The notes under the pieces: model-generated
Databases searched by the model: none
Told to the model about the DNA's origin: nothing
What the model saw: only the letters and a program-made list of their open reading frames with translations
DNA from: Sophora flavescens
Lineage: Eukaryota > Streptophyta > Magnoliopsida > Fabales > Fabaceae
Direction: 5' to 3'
Assembly (NCBI GenBank): GCA_030762895.1
Contig: JAUPTC010000047.1
Location: 109,804 to 173,803, forward strand
Length of the DNA: 64,000 nucleotides
Translations under genes and position numbers: made by a program
In this document: positions 61,002 to 64,000 of the stretch, in pieces
How the letters are laid out: every line of letters starts with the position of its first letter
Position numbering within the stretch: the first letter of the stretch is position 1

Positions 61002-61819
61002 TGATGAAAACCAAGGACGATGTCCAACCTGAGGCCAAACTAATATTTTTGATGAAAATTTTATTTTCATTGCAGTGAACCCGTATGCTTGATTTGGTCC
61101 GATCTCGATCTACGAATCTCCGACTGACGTAGTTCTTTGGGTGCGTTGGAGCTTAGTAATTATCCGCAAATCACATCTCCGCCTCCCACCAAATTCGGCT
61201 TCTATCACGGTGAAAAAGGGTTACAAGTTTAATACGGATTCTGGACCTTAAATGAGTTATATGTTAATTGGGCCACACTAAGCTGATGAATGAGCAAGGC
61301 CCATAAGAATGGTGGTCTGATGCTTTTTGGAACTTACAACTGAGAGCAACCTTGGTTTCGTGATGCCTAGGTAACTCCTTTAGAAGTCATGGAACCATTT
61401 CATTATTTTCTTAAGTAGGATAGTTATGTTCTTTTAATAACCACTTAGTGAGAAGCATGTCTAGTTATTAGGAGTTTATGTCATCTTATGATTGACCTTG
61501 GTTTTGCTTTCCCTATGCTATATGTGTACACACCTATTACATGAGAAATGATAACTTGAGTTCAATTCTGGATTGGATTCATTTGTGAGAGTGTTTTCTC
61601 TCTTGGGTTCTTCTTATTGAGCCAACCTCATGTTCTTATCAAGAATCCAAGATTCTTGTGGCGAACATCACTCAAGCTATCAAATCCCCTTGACTTGTGG
61701 CGCCTACCTCCCATTTCTCATCTTATCCCAATTTTGTATTTCATCTTCTTTCCATAATTTTTTATGTTGTCACCAAGGATAGATCTCAAAATCTACATGC
61801 TCCTTTTAGGATCATATCA
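61002..61819 (+). mobile_element. LTR 33, 818 bp, decayed
   Basis: Starts TGATGAAAACC after a purine tract broken by C. Many indels throughout, for example TGGTTTCGTGATGCC and ATGAGAAATG. The end ATCATATCA is still followed by a PBS-like stretch. Confidence 0.82.
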
Positions 61820-61910
61820 TTCGGCATCGTGAGCCATCCTTCCTAGAGTGACTTATGATTTTGTTTTTTCAAATTTTTTCGGAAGTTTGAATTTTCTAGT
61901 GGCTTCCTTC

Positions 61911-62802
61911 ATGGAGTCACTAATGAAGAAAAATGACGCCAAGAAAATGGAGGATCTTTTCTATTCTAGATGCTATGTGAAGGACAAGATATGTAGCTTG
62001 GTCATCAGATGGAAAAGCATCAACTCTAGCTAGTACCACTCATGGTGCAAAAAGTTGTGACTTCTCTTCTAGACATCCACAACCGTATGTCATTTGGAGC
62101 ATCCTGAGTTTAGTGATTTCTAACACGGGATGGCAACAAACAAAACAGCACTCTTCCGATCTTGTATATATAAAGATGACGCTTTATGTGATGTGGTGCC
62201 CTATGGAAACGATCACTTGTTGCTTGGGCGTCCATGGAGGATTGAACGATGCTTGTGATATGATGCCGATAACGCATAAGTACTCTATTTGTATTTAATA
62301 ATCAGAAAATTACTCTTGGACCATTGTCACCAAAACAAGTGTATGAAGATCAAATGTACTTGAAAGCAGAGAGTGAGAGAAAAAGAATGATTGAGAAAAC
62401 AATTTAAAGAAGAGTATGGTGAATGAGGAAAGCAAAAGAAGGAGAAGGAATAAAAAGAAAGCCATGAGAAAAAGGTAGAAGAAAAGGAATGGAGGAAAAC
62501 AAACAATGAAAAAGACGTTGAGAAAAGGTGGTGACTCGCATTTTTGAGGGGGAAAATAAAAAGAAAAAAATTGAGGCAAAGGTTGAAAGAGGAATTTGAG
62601 AGTCTTCCCTATAAAAGAAAATAAGGTGATAATGTTGGCAAGGCAGCCTATATATATCTTTTCTATGTAAAGATGCTGTTTGACTACTAATGCAAACTCT
62701 TTGCCTAGAGGTGATGACTCCCATTTGAAGGAAGTTGAAGAAACAATTCCAAGAGATATGCCTCATGGATTCAAAATGGTTGTGTTTGAACCCTAGAGAT
62801 AA
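61911..62802 (+). pseudogene. Unit 34 protease-derived ORF, heavily altered
   Basis: The active-site region is itself changed (CATCAGATGGAAAAGCATC). Bases 62120-62170 bear little resemblance to other units and include CTCTTCCGATCT. Connector and end are readable, but CCCTAGAG puts a stop just before the usual one. Confidence 0.6.
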
Positions 62803-62855
62803 AGAAGACTCCTAAGGCAATAAATTCAGGTCGAATTTTTTCAAGAGTGTGGGAA

Positions 62856-63682
62856 TGATGCAAACCATGACGATGTCCAATTTGAGGCCAATTAATATTT
62901 TTGATGAAAATTTTATTTTCATTGTGGTGGAACCCAGTATGCTTGATTTGGTCCGATTTCGATCTACTTAATTTCCTATTAATGTATTCTTTGCAAGTGC
63001 TCGAAAGCTTAGGGAATTATCTTGCAAATCACATCTCCGGCCTCCACCAAACTGGCTTCTATCATGGTGGAAAAGGGCTGCAAGTTTAATACGGATTCTT
63101 GGACCTAAATGAGTTATATGCTTAATTGGGCTACACTAAGCTTGATGAATGAGCAAACTTATTATGAATGGTGGTCGCACGTTTTTTGAACTTATAAAGG
63201 AGAAAGCAACCTTGGCTTGCATGCCTAGGTAACTCCTTTAGAAGTTATGGAACCACTTTTTATTATTTTCTGGCGTAGGATAGTTATGTTCTTTTTAATA
63301 AACCACTACTGGAGAGTTCATGTCTAGTTATTAGGAGTTTATGTCATCTTGCTGGATGACCTTTGGTTTTTATTTCCCAATGCTATATGTACACACCTAT
63401 TACATGATGAATGATAACTTTGAGTTCAATTTGGATTGATTCCATTTGTGAGAGTGTTTTCTCTTTTGGGTTCTTTCATTGAGCCAATCCTTGTTCTTAA
63501 TAAGAATCCAAGATTCTTGTAAGTAACATCACCTTGGCTTCTATCAAATCCCCTGGACTTGTGGCGCTTCTACCTCCCATTTCAATCTTATCCAATTTTG
63601 TATTTCATCTTCTTCCATAATTTTGTTGTCACTCAAGGATAGATCCGAAAAATCTACATGCTCCTTTTAGGATCATATATCA
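62856..63682 (+). mobile_element. LTR 34, 827 bp, decayed
   Basis: Longest LTR, with scattered insertions such as CTTGCTGGATGACC, TTCTGGCGTAGG and CGCTTCTACC. Both ends and the following canonical PBS are clear. Confidence 0.83.
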
Positions 63683-63772
63683 TTTGGTATCAGAGCCATC
63701 CTTCCTAGAGTGACTTATGATTTTGTTTTTTTCAAATTTTTCTGGTTTGAATTTTTCTTAGTGGTTTCTTCC

Positions 63773-64000
63773 ATGGAGTCACTAATGAAGAAAATGACGC
63801 CAAGAAAATGGAGGATCTTTTCTATTCTAGATGCTATGTGAAGGGACAAGATATGTAGCTTGGTCATTGATAGAAAGGGTTACATCAACCTAGCTAGTAC
63901 CACTAGGTAGCAAAAAGTTGGGACTTCCTCTCTAGAGCATCCACAACCGTATGTCATTTGGAGCATCCCGGAGTTTAGTGATTTTGGTGACGATGGTGAA
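63773..64000 (+). pseudogene. Unit 35 protease-derived ORF, cut by the window edge
   Basis: The first 228 bp from the start codon. GAAGAAAATGACG lacks one A and AAGGGACAAG has an extra G, so the frame is lost early; CACTAGGTAGC replaces CACCATGGTGC. The rest lies outside the window. Confidence 0.65.

Larger units (their letters stand above)
1..64000 (+). repeat. Tandem array of a ~1.87 kb LTR-retrotransposon-derived monomer
   Basis: The same block recurs head to tail with LTR starts at 1009, 2889, 4768, 6645, 8523, 10404, 12278, 14153, 16029, 17906, 19784, 21661, 23540 and so on to 62856. Start-to-start spacing is 1870-1881 bp up to about 57 kb, then 1863, 1851 and 1854 bp. There are 34 complete LTRs, 33 complete internal regions (units 2-34), one lacking its PBS (unit 1) and one cut at the right edge (unit 35). 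All copies have the same orientation and one LTR lies between successive internal regions, so this is not a series of independent insertions. No target-site duplication or foreign DNA is seen between units. Such an arrangement can arise by unequal recombination between LTRs or by rolling-circle amplification of a one-LTR circle; the sequence alone does not choose between them. Confidence 0.97.

Noticed and set aside
1..64000. CRISPR array or bacterial operon
   Set aside because: The repeat is ~1.87 kb with retrotransposon signals, there are no unique spacers, and no ribosome-binding sites or bacterial genes are seen.
1..64000. Centromeric satellite
   Set aside because: The array form would fit, but no CRM-type hallmark or position information is visible; a chromosomal location cannot be read from the sequence.

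Overview
The window is one uninterrupted head-to-tail tandem array. About 34 copies of a ~1.87 kb monomer run from base 1 to base 64000, all on the + strand, and both window edges fall inside a monomer, so the array is larger than the window. No host gene, RNA gene or unrelated DNA is seen between copies. The sequence is eukaryotic and most likely from a flowering plant: the monomer carries a primer-binding site matching plant initiator tRNA-Met, a polypurine tract, TG...CA-bounded long terminal repeats (LTRs) and a Ty3/gypsy-type retropepsin. The species and the retrotransposon lineage cannot be fixed from the sequence alone.

Each monomer is one ~820 bp LTR plus a ~1.05 kb internal region, and neighbouring copies share LTRs (LTR-internal-LTR-internal...). 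The order in the internal region is: PBS, ~75 nt leader with a small upstream ORF, an ORF that starts directly with the protease domain, a Lys/Glu-rich linker, a short stretch resembling the protease-RT connector that stops where reverse transcriptase should begin, a remnant of the end of pol, and the PPT. GAG, reverse transcriptase, RNase H and integrase are all absent. The unit is therefore a non-autonomous, internally deleted retrotransposon that has become a satellite-like array. The consensus ORF is 302 codons. It is unbroken only in unit 24 (43207-44115); the other copies are split by 1-nt indels at a few recurrent places. The protease active-site triplet is altered (D-R-K instead of D-[STG]-G) in every copy where the region can be read.

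Layout: units 1-4 (1-7.5 kb), units 5-17 (7.5-31 kb) and units 18-31 (31-57 kb) differ by blocks of diagnostic variants. The first ~320 bp of the LTR shows a stepwise left-to-right cline, mostly C/T and G/A differences. From about 58 kb to the right edge the copies shorten and fill with small indels, either the decayed margin of the array or poorly polished assembly. A 12-base match to the end of a sequencing adapter at 62151-62162 favours at least some artefact there. Several units also carry tight clusters of one-directional substitutions.

Numbering used here: unit n is an internal region (unit 1 starts at base 1, unit 35 is cut by the right edge); LTR n follows unit n.
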